Notes: a model not told the origin generated them from the sequence alone. A stretch of 64,000 nucleotides of DNA from Cohnella luojiensis (GCF_004564235.1 NZ_SOMN01000003.1:1-64000), one strand, 5' to 3'; positions 1 to 9,768 are shown, numbered from the stretch's first letter. Numbers and translations: made by a program.

Positions 1-126
1 CTGAAGGAAGAAGAACATCGGAAAGCCGGATGAGGGAAAACCTCACGTCCGGTTTGATGAAGGGGGAGCTGGAAAAGTAAATGGAGGGCTTTCGCCCTCC
101 AAAGAAATTTCAGTTTTCTACTCTAC
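1..126 (+). mobile_element. 3' end of a group II intron (domains V and VI), partial
   Basis: Positions 23-55 fold as a group II intron domain V: an AGC triad at 24-26 pairs with TTG-side bases at 52-54, including the usual G.U wobble. A GGA-type stem continues to a two-base bulge (CG, 46-47), and a short TGAGG/CCTCA stem (31-35/41-45) is capped by a GAAA-like loop. The following bases form a domain VI-like hairpin with a GGAGGGC/GCCCTCC stem. The sequence ends in CTACTCTAC near 126, typical of group II 3' ends. The intron body and any reverse transcriptase/maturase gene would lie left of the window. The exact splice point is inferred from the motif, not proven. Confidence 0.75.
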
Positions 127-322
127 TTATGTTAGTTAAGTTAACTTCAAATATCCAATGCTCATCCCGTTTATGACTAAACACCATCATATCTTCTTCA
201 TTACTAGTGATAATTTCTAAAGACAATTGCCCAGTTATGTAATAGAATATTACATAAAGAATACCAAAACATTCATTCAACCAAATTACGTCATAATATC
301 TAACTCGAAAATTCAAACCCAC
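110..322 (-). pseudogene. AT-rich ORF remnant of unknown function, cut by the intron end
   Basis: This is an open frame of 70 codons on the minus strand, much richer in A and T than the surrounding genes. It opens at a GTG with no good ribosome binding site, and its last few codons lie inside the group II intron 3' end. The frame is therefore probably a fragment of a longer gene that the intron interrupted. The translated product is rich in aromatic and acidic residues and resembles no family I can name. An accessory or horizontally acquired origin is inferred from composition only. Confidence 0.4.
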
Positions 323-363
323 AACTCATCTTCGGGATACAGTTGTTGAAGGAGGTAGCCTCA

Positions 364-2046
364 ATGGCCATGATGCCGCGCAAAGAAATGCTTCCCGGAA
401 GCCAATCGAAGGAAGCCGAATTTACAGTAAAGGAACTACTCAACATCCCATTGCTGAAGGAAGCTAGATTGCTTGCGGGTAACAAAGGCGTTCAAAAGGC
501 CATTAAGCGAGTAAACGTCATGGAGGTTCCCGACGTGATCTCTTGGGTCAGGCCGGGAGAGTTCCTGATGACAACGGGATATCCTTTCCGTGACGAACCC
601 GAGCGGTTGCAGCAATTAGTGCCGGAACTTGCCAAGCGAGGGGTTGCCGCCTTCGGGATCATGAAAAAGCGTTACTCCGACGAGCTGCCGCCGGAGGTCG
701 TGGCGGAAGCGGAGAAGCATGGTTTGCCGCTGTTGGAGCTGCCGAGCGACATCGTGTTCTCGGACTTGGTCAGAATCGTCATGGAACGCGTATTGGCGCA
801 GGAGACGTCTCAGCTTGCAGACCTGCAAAACCGCATACAGAGCATGACCCGCCTGCTTCTGGAAGGAAGCGGTCTTTATTCGTTCTTGGACGCTATGGAG
901 GATATGTTGGACAATCCGGTAGCGGTCGTGCGGGAGAACGACAAGCCCTGGCTGTCCAAGAGCCTTCGGAGCGCGGAGCCTACGGAGGTGTGGCCGCTCC
1001 TGCAATCGCTCACGTTCCGGCAGGTGGGGCGCGGGTCTAGCAACGGATTCATGCTGCTGCAGAATTCGTACCGAGTTTACGCGAGTCAGATTCCGACGAG
1101 GCGAATGAAACAGGCCTGCTTGGTATTGGTCGAGCGTAATCGGGATATTCTGCCGATCGACGTGCTAAGCGTCGATCGTCTATCGTCGTTAGCGGGATTG
1201 GAACTGGCCAACGTCGAAGCCGTTCGCGAGGTCGAGGGAAAATATCTGGATCAATTCCTCCAGGATTGGCTTTCGGGCAAGATCGTATCGGAAGCGGATT
1301 GGAAACTAAGGGCCGATGTTTGCGGATGCGCGATTCCGGAGGGGACTCCGATGTGCGCGCTCTTAGTAGGCTGGCAGACACCCGAACCATCCGAGAAGTT
1401 GCGGGAAATCGCGAGACGGCTTCGTTCCGAAAGACTTCGTTCCGTCGATGGGTTGCTTGCGGCGCCCATCGGAGACGATCTGGCGCTTGTGCTTCCGATC
1501 GGACATCTCTCGCAAGCGGGAGCAGACCGCGAGGAAGCATGCTCCCAATTGATTGGCAGGTTGCTGTCCGAGCTTCGCTCGCTGCTCGGAGAACGGGAAT
1601 TGAAGCTGTTCTCGGGCCGGATCGTCGAACGTTCGGATGGGTTGCAAGGAAGCTGGGCCCAAGCGAAGCGGGCGCGTCAGGTGGCGGAGGTGTGCAGGCT
1701 TCCCGGCGAGATCGTATCCTATGATCGTCTGGGCGTCTACTCCTTGCTCTATTTGATCCCTTCCGGAGAAGAAAGGGAGCAGTTTCTCAATCGCTTCTCC
1801 GCACCGCTGCTGCAAGCAGACCGCAAGGGCGGCGGACGTCTGGTCGAGACATTGGAGATGTTTTTCCGTTGCAACGGCAACATCAAGCTGACTTCCGAGA
1901 GATTATACGCGCATTACAATACGATCGTCTATCGGCTAGAGAAAGTCCAATCCATCCTAGGAGTTTCACTGGACGATCCGGAAGACCGCCTCCAGCTTCA
2001 TCTGGCGCTTAAGCTTGGCCAGATCACTCCAGGCTCCTCCGGATAA
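364..2046 (+). CDS. PucR family transcriptional regulator
   Basis: The protein of 560 residues has the PucR layout. An N-terminal purine-catabolism-regulator domain (about residues 15-130) is followed by a CdaR/GGDEF-like central region and a C-terminal PucR helix-turn-helix (about residues 490-545: LVETLEMFF, then SERLYAHYNTIVYRL). Such proteins are cytoplasmic activators of purine, amino-acid or sugar-acid catabolism, but the ligand cannot be told here. The start is set at ATG 364 because AAGGAGG at 349-355 lies 8 bases upstream; an in-frame TTG at 343 has no such site. No target operon is adjacent, and a terminator follows directly. Confidence 0.88.
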   Translation: MAMMPRKEMLPGSQSKEAEFTVKELLNIPLLKEARLLAGNKGVQKAIKRVNVMEVPDVISWVRPGEFLMTTGYPFRDEPERLQQLVPELAKRGVAAFGIMKKRYSDELPPEVVAEAEKHGLPLLELPSDIVFSDLVRIVMERVLAQETSQLADLQNRIQSMTRLLLEGSGLYSFLDAMEDMLDNPVAVVRENDKPWLSKSLRSAEPTEVWPLLQSLTFRQVGRGSSNGFMLLQNSYRVYASQIPTRRMKQACLVLVERNRDILPIDVLSVDRLSSLAGLELANVEAVREVEGKYLDQFLQDWLSGKIVSEADWKLRADVCGCAIPEGTPMCALLVGWQTPEPSEKLREIARRLRSERLRSVDGLLAAPIGDDLALVLPIGHLSQAGADREEACSQLIGRLLSELRSLLGERELKLFSGRIVERSDGLQGSWAQAKRARQVAEVCRLPGEIVSYDRLGVYSLLYLIPSGEEREQFLNRFSAPLLQADRKGGGRLVETLEMFFRCNGNIKLTSERLYAHYNTIVYRLEKVQSILGVSLDDPEDRLQLHLALKLGQITPGSSG

Positions 2047-2060
2047 GATTAGCTCCAGAC

Positions 2061-2100
2061 AAAAGCACGTCCCCGTCGGCTGGACGGGGACGTGCTTTTT
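2061..2100 (+). terminator. Rho-independent terminator after the PucR-type gene
   Basis: A 15-base stem (AAGCACGTCCCCGTC with GACGGGGACGTGCTT) is followed by a run of T. It lies 15 bases after the stop at 2046. Confidence 0.9.
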
Positions 2101-2124
2101 GCCTAGCGATGAGCTAATTAGCGA

Positions 2125-2259
2125 TTAGTAGCCAGCCCGAAGGATGATGACCAATAGAATGAAGAGTACCAAAGCGAAAGCTGCCGTACCCATGTACCCT
2201 CCACCGTGAGTATGACCGCATCCGCAGCCTGCCGCAACATTTGCAACCGGATAACCCAT
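2125..2259 (-). CDS. YjcZ family small sporulation protein
   Basis: This is a 44-residue protein starting MGYPVANVAAG. It has a glycine/cysteine/histidine-rich front half (GCGCGHTHGGG) and one hydrophobic C-terminal segment (AFALVLFILLVIIL). The pattern is that of the YjcZ/YrhK-type small membrane proteins often annotated as sporulation proteins in Bacillaceae and Paenibacillaceae. A GGGAGG ribosome binding site lies 11 bases before the ATG. The biochemical role of the family is unknown. It sits downstream of the gerP operon on the same strand but behind a gap of about 115 bases, so it probably has its own promoter. Confidence 0.85.
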   Translation of the reverse strand: MGYPVANVAAGCGCGHTHGGGYMGTAAFALVLFILLVIILRAGY

Positions 2260-2375
2260 TTTTGAAAACCTCCCGTATTCGTTTGTGTGTGATGGCGAAT
2301 CACAATGTCAGCATATGGCGGGGGACATTTGGAATCCTGTACGTTTGTACCGGGTAGACGGATATTCCCCTTTTT

Positions 2376-2759
2376 TCAGCGAATGCCCCGGTCATTGAAA
2401 TGACGGATGTGCTTTATCCTAGATTCCGCCTTTATGGGTCCGCTCAAGCCTATGCGCAGGAGGGAGGAAGCAGAAACGCCGAGAGTTCTAACTAAACCGA
2501 CATGGATATTCGGTAAAGGGGAGACGCTTTGAAAATCAACGTCCACGCAAGGCTGCAGCCATTTCTTGGGAAGGAAGAATAAAGGATAAGAGGCAAACCG
2601 GAACTCGTCTTCTACGTAGTTGGGAATCGCTCTTTGCACCGCTATCGCTTTGTTGAAGAGGATAGTTTCATCGCCGTCTCCGAGTTGTACAATCCCGGAC
2701 GAACCGACGGTATTAACGAAGAGAGAATCCAACGTAGAATTTCTTCCTTGTATGCTCAT
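2376..2759 (-). CDS. gerPE: Spore germination protein GerPE
   Basis: This is a 127-residue protein and the last gene of the gerP operon here. Its opening (RNSTLDSLFVNTVGSSGIVQLGDG) matches the GerPE pattern, in which a short beta-rich segment ends in a GD motif. GerP proteins are made in the mother cell and let nutrient germinants pass through the spore coat to their receptors. The ATG at 2759 overlaps the TGA of gerPD by one base (TGATG), so translation is probably coupled. The sixth gene found in Bacillus operons, gerPF, does not follow. Confidence 0.82.
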   Translation of the reverse strand: MSIQGRNSTLDSLFVNTVGSSGIVQLGDGDETILFNKAIAVQRAIPNYVEDEFRFASYPLFFLPKKWLQPCVDVDFQSVSPLPNIHVGLVRTLGVSASSLLRIGLSGPIKAESRIKHIRHFNDRGIR

Positions 2760-2998
2760 CAGATAAGTGCTCCTTGCTGCTGTTCTTCTTCGGGTTGCTC
2801 CTCTTCTTCTAGAGGCGGGAGCGGTGCCATGGAAACACCGACAATAACGGATTCGGGAGGCGTATCGAAGTAGGAGTAAAGCGTTATGGATTCCGTGTCG
2901 CCTACAAGCAGGGCTGAAGCGCTGGATACCCCGATGAGACTGATAGAACCTACGCATACCGGTCCGTTGGTTACGTTTATATTTAATGGAGTTGCCAT
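2759..2998 (-). CDS. gerPD: Spore germination protein GerPD
   Basis: A 79-residue protein whose core (GSISLIGVSSASALLVGDTESITLYS, then YFDTPPESVIVG) is the GerPD signature. After this core it has an acidic and glutamine-rich tail (EEEEQPEEEQQQ), longer than the roughly 60 residues usual in Bacillus. The start ATG at 2998 overlaps the TAA of gerPC by one base (TAATG). It belongs to the operon that sets coat permeability to germinants. The role of the acidic tail is unknown. Confidence 0.88.
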   Translation of the reverse strand: MATPLNINVTNGPVCVGSISLIGVSSASALLVGDTESITLYSYFDTPPESVIVGVSMAPLPPLEEEEQPEEEQQQGALI

Positions 2999-3675
2999 TA
3001 TGTCGCTTGACCGCCTTTCTGGACTTGGCGTTGCTTGCTTAAATAAGCGGAGAAAGCGCCTTGTATATCCTTTTGGGTTTTCTCCTTGATCGACTCGTAC
3101 CATTGACGACGTTCTTCCTCGGAGCCTTTGGCAGGATAAGGAGCCGACTTGGCGTAGTAATGCACTCTTTCGTTTAACTGCTTCCTCACGTCTTCAATCA
3201 CTCTTGCGCGATGATCATCCTCTAACGCAACTTTGAACTGCCGTTCCATCTGTATTAGAAGCGTGGCGGAATCCTCATTCATATAATCGGACATTTCATT
3301 CTGCAAGCTGCGAATGAGTGAGTCGGTCTCATCTGGCGGATCGGAGTTCACTTTCCAGCAGGCGGGATCGGGAGCCTCGAAAGATTCGATTCCCGGGATG
3401 CCTTGCGGAGATAGTCCGACGTTCAGCGTGCCTTCCAAACGGTTTACCTTTAATTGGTCAAAATGATACTCGATATGAAGAGGGGGTTTGTTCTTAATGT
3501 CATCTAGCTGTTTCTGCACATTCGCAAGCTGCTCCGACATTTGCTGCAGCTTTTGCTCGGATTGATAGAGTCGTTGTATCCATTCCTGCCAATTCTGAGC
3601 TGTAGGCATCGAATTCGGAGTCTGATAAGAGCCGTTCCATATATAAGGTCGCTGCATCTGTATACCTTCTCTCAC
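2998..3675 (-). CDS. gerPC: Spore germination protein GerPC
   Basis: A protein of 225 residues, close to the family length of about 200. It has a predicted coiled coil near residues 35-65 (heptad-like EQKLQQMSEQLANVQKQLDD) followed by the GerPC beta-type core (LHIEYHFDQLKVNRLEGTLNVG) and a helical C-terminus. The start is a GTG at 3675 that overlaps the gerPB stop (GTGA); an in-frame ATG six codons later is the alternative. GerPC is the largest member of the operon, and in Bacillus all members are needed for normal germinant access. Confidence 0.85.
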   Translation of the reverse strand: MREGIQMQRPYIWNGSYQTPNSMPTAQNWQEWIQRLYQSEQKLQQMSEQLANVQKQLDDIKNKPPLHIEYHFDQLKVNRLEGTLNVGLSPQGIPGIESFEAPDPACWKVNSDPPDETDSLIRSLQNEMSDYMNEDSATLLIQMERQFKVALEDDHRARVIEDVRKQLNERVHYYAKSAPYPAKGSEEERRQWYESIKEKTQKDIQGAFSAYLSKQRQVQKGGQAT

Positions 3676-3887
3676 GTTGGACTCGGCAGGGGAACGAGAG
3701 CTAAGGGCGAAGTAGCCGCCCCGAGCTCGGTGAGCTCGGGAGCGGGTTCCGTGAAGCCCCCCGTATTATACATTTGCGACAAGGCCTGAATGCTGCCGGC
3801 GCTTCCGATTTGCAGAACGGAGGAGTTGGTCACGCCGTCAATCCGAAGCTGTCCGATGGTTATCGTTTGATGAATGTTCCAGTTCAT
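3672..3887 (-). CDS. gerPB: Spore germination protein GerPB
   Basis: A 71-residue protein starting MNWNIHQTITIGQLRIDGV. It carries the near-diagnostic GerPB string SSVLQIGSAGSIQALSQ followed by YNTGGFTEPAPE. Its ATG overlaps the end of the preceding gene by four bases (ATGA), and its own stop overlaps the gerPC start. The tight overlaps show one transcript for all five genes. Confidence 0.92.
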   Translation of the reverse strand: MNWNIHQTITIGQLRIDGVTNSSVLQIGSAGSIQALSQMYNTGGFTEPAPELTELGAATSPLALVPLPSPT

Positions 3888-4129
3888 GCGATTACCCCCG
3901 AGTTCCCGGGGTCATTTTCCGATGCGTCTTGAACATCCGGGTCATTGGTATTCGTCGCGCTGATGGCGTTGTTGCTTCTCGCTAGATCTCCTGTCAAGAA
4001 AGAACCTGAGCCGGCATATGTTTTGGTAATGCTCGATGGCGAGTTTTGTAGGCTATCCCCGAACTGAACGACGCCGCTGCCGCCAACGCTAAGGATTTTG
4101 ACATTGCCGATAATGCATGGCATGGGCAT
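3884..4129 (-). CDS. Spore germination protein of the GerPA/GerPF family
   Basis: First gene of the operon, 81 residues. It has the GerPA/GerPF core (VGGSGVVQFGDSLQNSPSS) and a C-terminal part resembling GerPF (AISATNTNDPDVQD). Its place at the front of the operon is that of gerPA, but its tail is closer to gerPF, so no letter is assigned. An AAGGAG site lies 6 bases before ATG 4129. It would be expressed late in the mother cell in line with the family; no clear sigma-K promoter was identified. Confidence 0.88.
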   Translation of the reverse strand: MPMPCIIGNVKILSVGGSGVVQFGDSLQNSPSSITKTYAGSGSFLTGDLARSNNAISATNTNDPDVQDASENDPGNSGVIA

Positions 4130-4316
4130 GACGACTCCTTCGCTTTAGGGTCATGGAACAGTGTATGAAGGCGAACGCCTAGAGGTTCTTCGTATGTTTG
4201 TTAGGAGGCTGAGCGCACAGACGTTATAACCTAGACATATGTTGATAACGAGAGTCTGAGCGGTGATGCATGCGTATCCGCTTGCGTTGCCAATGTGCCA
4301 TTGGAGGGATAGGGCG

Positions 4317-4778
4317 GTGGGCAACTTTTTCGATAGCGGGCCGCTTCCGGATTGGAAGGATATTCAGAAGCTGCTGGGCAAAGAAATCCCATGGAAGCTG
4401 GCGGAAAATTGGGATCGGGCGGGAGATTCCGACTGGCTGAACCAGTATGTTAAAAAAATGATGCAAAATTCAAAGTCCGTCGCGAGCGTTCAGTCCTACA
4501 ATCTCGTCCAAATGGAGACCAAGCAAGAGGCGAAATCCGTCAGCGTGACCATACGGCTCGGCTCAGAGATCGATATTCGCCGTTTGCAGCTGTTCGCGAC
4601 TTCCGATCGTCTTAAGCTTACCGGTCTTCCCGGCGATAAGAAACGCACGATACGGTTCCCTTGCTTGGTATATGCCCGCACAGGCCAGGCTGCGATGAAG
4701 AAAGACGGTTTGCTTGTCGTCCGTTTCAAGCGAAGACCCCCGGAAAAGTCGGAATACGAATTGTTTATCCGCTCGTAA
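4317..4778 (+). CDS. Hsp20/alpha-crystallin-like protein, possible spore protein
   Basis: A 153-residue protein. The second half (about residues 70-150) reads like an alpha-crystallin beta sandwich: an alternating hydrophobic strand pattern (VSVTIRLG, LQLFATSDRLKLTGLPG, GLLVVRFKRRP). The first half is rich in Trp, Asp and Lys. GTG 4317 is chosen because GGAGGG at 4303-4308 precedes it; an ATG at 4263 has no site. It is divergent from the gerP operon, which suggests but does not prove a role in spore coat or germination, as for the Hsp20-like GerT of the Bacillus cereus group. Confidence 0.55.
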   Translation: MGNFFDSGPLPDWKDIQKLLGKEIPWKLAENWDRAGDSDWLNQYVKKMMQNSKSVASVQSYNLVQMETKQEAKSVSVTIRLGSEIDIRRLQLFATSDRLKLTGLPGDKKRTIRFPCLVYARTGQAAMKKDGLLVVRFKRRPPEKSEYELFIRS

Positions 4779-4850
4779 ATCGGTATAATGCTAGAGGAAT
4801 CAACGAGTCGGCATAGAACATGGGTAAGGCTTTTAGGGGGGGCTTATGTA

Positions 4851-5051
4851 GTGGATTTAGTAGACGTATCGGAAGTATCGGCGGGTTTGTTCGTCACGGG
4901 AGTTATCTTCATCATGCTGATCGGCTCTTTTTTGAGCTTGGGAGTTTTGCGATTCTTCCAACTAAAGAAGCGGCAAGGCTTCATGTTTTTGGGATTGTCC
5001 GCGTTATCGTTGATCGCGCTGGTTATCGTGATCAACACTTGGTTTTCCTAG
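4851..5051 (+). CDS. Small membrane protein of unknown function
   Basis: A 66-residue protein with two predicted membrane segments (about residues 11-34 and 44-63) separated by a short basic loop (RFFQLKKRQ). The GTG at 4851 is chosen because a GGGGGG stretch lies about 8 bases upstream; upstream in-frame ATG 4788 would add 21 residues with no membrane character and no ribosome site. A strong terminator follows. I do not recognise the family. Coding is supported by the ribosome site, the hydropathy and the terminator placed straight after. Confidence 0.6.
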   Translation: MDLVDVSEVSAGLFVTGVIFIMLIGSFLSLGVLRFFQLKKRQGFMFLGLSALSLIALVIVINTWFS

Positions 5052-5080
5052 CTCGTGGAATCGGAGCGTTGCACGGAGAA

Positions 5081-5125
5081 AGGCTATCCTGGCCGGTCTG
5101 TCGGACCGGTAAGATAGCCTTTTTG
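5081..5125 (+). terminator. Rho-independent terminator
   Basis: A nested hairpin (AGGCTATC with GATAGCCT, inner CCGGTC with GACCGG) is followed by TTTTTG. It lies 30 bases after the small membrane protein gene and about 45 bases before the end of the convergent cotD-like gene. Confidence 0.85.
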
Positions 5126-5170
5126 TTGTCGGGCCGTTTAATCGCCCTAATGTCTTTTAACCGAAGCCTG

Positions 5171-5413
5171 TTATCTCCGCTTACTTCCCGCGCTTGCCGT
5201 GTGAAGGCCTCGGTTGTTTCCTTCGAAGTCGCCGCAATATACGTCTTTAACGGAAACGGTCGTGACATGATGGTACACCGGAACGCAATGATGTCGTCTA
5301 ATGACTTCAATCTGATGAATGACGTCGACCTTCTGAGGGTGGTAATAATCTTCGTATACCGTTTTCGGAGGATCGTAGACCGCCTTGCCAGTGCATTTAG
5401 GACAATCGGACAT
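5171..5413 (-). CDS. cotD: CotD-like inner spore coat protein
   Basis: An 80-residue protein rich in His, Tyr and Cys. It has the CotD-type run of a KTVYEDYYHPQKV segment followed by VIHQIEVIRRHHCVPVYHH. CotD is a mother-cell-made structural protein of the inner spore coat. The start ATG at 5413 has AAAGGAG upstream; a nearby ATG at 5421 opens another frame with no coat-like sequence. The C-terminal tail (about residues 62-80) is less conserved. The closeness to the gerP operon fits a local cluster of late sporulation genes. Confidence 0.85.
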   Translation of the reverse strand: MSDCPKCTGKAVYDPPKTVYEDYYHPQKVDVIHQIEVIRRHHCVPVYHHVTTVSVKDVYCGDFEGNNRGLHTASAGSKRR

Positions 5414-5514
5414 ATTCTCATGCTCCTTTCAGGGGTTATCGTACAGTATACTACGCAAGCGACTATCCGAACTGTTCTAAAGCCTATAGGGCTCGCCCAC
5501 CTGCGGAACGCGGT

Positions 5515-5543
5515 TTGACGTAATCTCTCATTTCCTGCATAGT
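5515..5543 (+). promoter_or_regulatory. Probable sigma-A promoter for the zur-yidD operon
   Basis: TTGACG (5515-5520) and CATAGT (5538-5543) are separated by 17 bases and lie 33 bases before the regulator gene. Confidence 0.55.
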
Positions 5544-5576
5544 TAAAGGATAAACTCCGATACGGGAGGCAATCCG

Positions 5577-6023
5577 ATGAGAACGACTGAAGAGATTATG
5601 CAGCGAATGTCGCGAAAAGGGCTGCGGATCACGGAACAGCGGAGGACGATGGTCAATTTGTTCGACGGCGAAGCCGGCTATCTGACTCCGAAGGAAGTCT
5701 ATGAACATATGCAACGCAGTTATCCCGGGCTAAGCTTCGACACGGTATACCGCAATCTTCGATTGCTGCTCGATATGGACGTAGTAGAACAAATCATGTT
5801 CGAGGATGGCGTGAAGTTCAAGCTTAGCTGCGAGGAGCTTCATCACCATCACCATATGATTTGCCTGCAGTGCCAGAAAACGTTGCCCATCCGCTTCTGC
5901 CCCATGTCCGAGACGGACGTTCCGGGCGACTTCGAGGTCGTGAAGCATAAATTCGAAGTGTTCGGCTATTGCGGCGAATGCAAGGATACATCGGCGATCC
6001 CGGCAGCTGCGCAGGGAGAGTAG
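5577..6023 (+). CDS. zur: Fur-family metalloregulator, probably Zur
   Basis: This 148-residue Fur-family repressor has an N-terminal winged helix (recognition part near [12 protein letters not shown], residues 53-64) and a C-terminal metal-binding dimerisation domain. The structural zinc site is visible as C96-x2-C99 and C132-x2-C135, and the regulatory site includes the histidine run at residues 89-93. Zur rather than Fur or PerR is inferred from the znuACB operon nearby and from a Zur-like half site in front of it. GGGAGG lies 7 bases before the ATG. yidD follows after one base, so the two are co-transcribed. Confidence 0.75.
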   Translation: MRTTEEIMQRMSRKGLRITEQRRTMVNLFDGEAGYLTPKEVYEHMQRSYPGLSFDTVYRNLRLLLDMDVVEQIMFEDGVKFKLSCEELHHHHHMICLQCQKTLPIRFCPMSETDVPGDFEVVKHKFEVFGYCGECKDTSAIPAAAQGE

Positions 6024-6024
6024 G

Positions 6025-6261
6025 ATGAAGATCGTGCGCCGAAGCCTGCAAGGGCCGATCCGGTTCTACCGAGCATTCATTTCGCCCTTAACACCTCCTT
6101 CCTGCCGGTTCCTGCCGACCTGTTCGGCATACGCGCTGGAGGCGATCGAGGTTCACGGAGCGGTGAAGGGCTCCTACCTGGCGGTCAGGCGAATAAGCAA
6201 ATGCCATCCTTTTCACAAGGGCGGTTATGATCCGGTTCCTCCTTTGAAAGCGAAGAAATAA
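6025..6261 (+). CDS. yidD: Membrane protein insertion efficiency factor YidD
   Basis: A 78-residue YidD protein with the family hallmark [19 protein letters not shown] and the downstream [17 protein letters not shown]. It is a small inner-face amphipathic protein thought to help YidC/Oxa1-type insertion. The three conserved cysteines (in CRFLPTC and SKCHPF) are all present. It starts immediately after the zur stop. That neighbour pairing is unusual compared with the rpmH-rnpA-yidD-yidC order of many bacteria, though Firmicutes often keep yidD elsewhere. Confidence 0.95.
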   Translation: MKIVRRSLQGPIRFYRAFISPLTPPSCRFLPTCSAYALEAIEVHGAVKGSYLAVRRISKCHPFHKGGYDPVPPLKAKK

Positions 6262-6280
6262 CGTGCTTATTCGTTCTAGC

Positions 6281-6309
6281 TTGACATAGGTGAAGCAAGT
6301 CGGTTATAT
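6281..6309 (+). promoter_or_regulatory. Sigma-A promoter for metG
   Basis: TTGACA (6281-6286), 17 bases, then TTATAT (6304-6309). It lies just upstream of the T-box leader. Confidence 0.7.
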
Positions 6310-6339
6310 TTTGGCAAATAACACATATCAAGCATTTCC

Positions 6340-8660
<2,321 letters not shown>

Positions 8661-8687
8661 ACAAACTCGTTAAATAGATCGAATTGA

Positions 8688-8722
8688 ACCCGTCTCCTTA
8701 TCTTAGGAGACGGGTCCTTCTG
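8688..8722 (+). terminator. Terminator hairpin after metG
   Basis: An 11-base perfect stem (ACCCGTCTCCT with AGGAGACGGGT) with a weak pyrimidine tail. It separates metG from the zinc operon promoter. Confidence 0.75.
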
Positions 8723-8781
8723 TTGACAGCGGAAAGAGAGGGGGATATAATCGGGTTTGTTAATAAAAATGTTTACGATTA
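8723..8781 (+). promoter_or_regulatory. znuACB promoter with a candidate Zur operator
   Basis: TTGACA (8723-8728) and TATAAT (8746-8751) are exactly 17 bases apart, a near-consensus sigma-A promoter. Downstream, TTACGATT at 8773-8780 equals the right half of the Bacillus Zur box (consensus about ATTACGATTT). The left half is poor. A repressor bound there would sit across the early transcribed region. The promoter is clear, whereas the operator is inferred. Confidence 0.65.
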
Positions 8782-8793
8782 AGGAGATTTATA

Positions 8794-9768
8794 ATGAAGA
8801 AGATATCGAAACTGATTTTAATAGGTTTAAGCGTGTTGGTTCTTGCGATAGGAGCCGGCTGCGGCAAGAAAGACGATACCGCCCAAACGGACGGAAAGCT
8901 TAAAGTCGTAACGAGCTTCTACCCGCTCTACTATTTCGCCAAGGAAATCGGCGGGGATGAGGCGACCGTCGTCAATCTCATAGCCGCGGGCGTCGAACCG
9001 CATGAGTGGACGCCCAAAAGCCGCGATTTGGATTCCGTCTCCGAAGCGCAATTGTTTCTATACAATGGCGCCGGGCTGGAAGGATGGGTCGAAGACTTCC
9101 TGAATGGATTGGGCTCGGATAGTAAAGTAATGACCATAGAAGCAAGCAAAGGAATTACCCTCATCCAAGGAAATCCCGAACACGAGGAAGAGCACGGGGA
9201 AGATCACGAAGGCGAGGAAGAGGAAGCCCAAGGCCATTCCGAATTGGACGTCGATCCGCATACTTGGGTGAGTCCGCGTTCCGCGCTCGTGATGGCTGCC
9301 AATATCCGCGATGCTTTCGTGAAAGCAGATCCGGGCAATCAAGCCGGTTACGAGGAACGATACTTGGATTTGGAAAATCGCTTAAAACAGCTTGACGCCA
9401 AGTTCACCCAAGAGCTGTCGGGGTTCGAGAAACGCGATATCGTGGTTTCCCACCAAGCGTTCGGATATCTTTGCCGCGACTACGGCTTGAATCAAATCGC
9501 GATTATGGGACTTTCGCCGGAAGCCGAGCCAAGATCCCAAGATTTGCTTGAGATCGCAAATTTCGTGAAGGAGCATAAAATTCCCTATATTTTCTTCGAG
9601 GAGCTCGTATCCGAGCAATTGGCTAAAACGCTTGCCAGCGAAGCCAACGTGGATACGCTCGTGCTCAATCCGTTGGAAGGCTTGACTCCGGAACAGGAGA
9701 AAGCAGGGGAAAACTACTTGACGTTAAGCGAACGTAATTTGGAAAACTTGCGGAAGGCACTGCAGTAA
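8794..9768 (+). CDS. znuA: Zinc ABC transporter substrate-binding lipoprotein ZnuA
   Basis: A 324-residue cluster A-I binding protein. A lipoprotein signal (LAIGAGC, lipidated Cys near residue 24) anchors it outside the membrane. A His/Glu-rich loop near residues 128-150 (EHEEEHGEDHEGEEEE, GHSE) is typical of zinc rather than manganese binders. Ligand histidines are expected in GVEPHEW, VDPHTW and VSHQAFGYL. It captures zinc for the ZnuB/ZnuC importer encoded next. AAGGAG supports the ATG. Confidence 0.93.
   Translation: MKKISKLILIGLSVLVLAIGAGCGKKDDTAQTDGKLKVVTSFYPLYYFAKEIGGDEATVVNLIAAGVEPHEWTPKSRDLDSVSEAQLFLYNGAGLEGWVEDFLNGLGSDSKVMTIEASKGITLIQGNPEHEEEHGEDHEGEEEEAQGHSELDVDPHTWVSPRSALVMAANIRDAFVKADPGNQAGYEERYLDLENRLKQLDAKFTQELSGFEKRDIVVSHQAFGYLCRDYGLNQIAIMGLSPEAEPRSQDLLEIANFVKEHKIPYIFFEELVSEQLAKTLASEANVDTLVLNPLEGLTPEQEKAGENYLTLSERNLENLRKALQ

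Noticed and set aside
1049-1540. 163-codon frame opposite the PucR-type gene
   Set aside because: Arg/Ser/Pro-rich reversed frame of a solid gene, without ribosome site.
2118-2303. 61-codon minus-strand frame overlapping the YjcZ-type gene
   Set aside because: The 44-residue frame in another phase has the ribosome site and the family pattern; this one has neither.
5840-5856. Histidine run in the Fur-family protein as an artificial tag
   Set aside because: The run lies inside the metal-binding domain, where Fur-family proteins have a natural His cluster.
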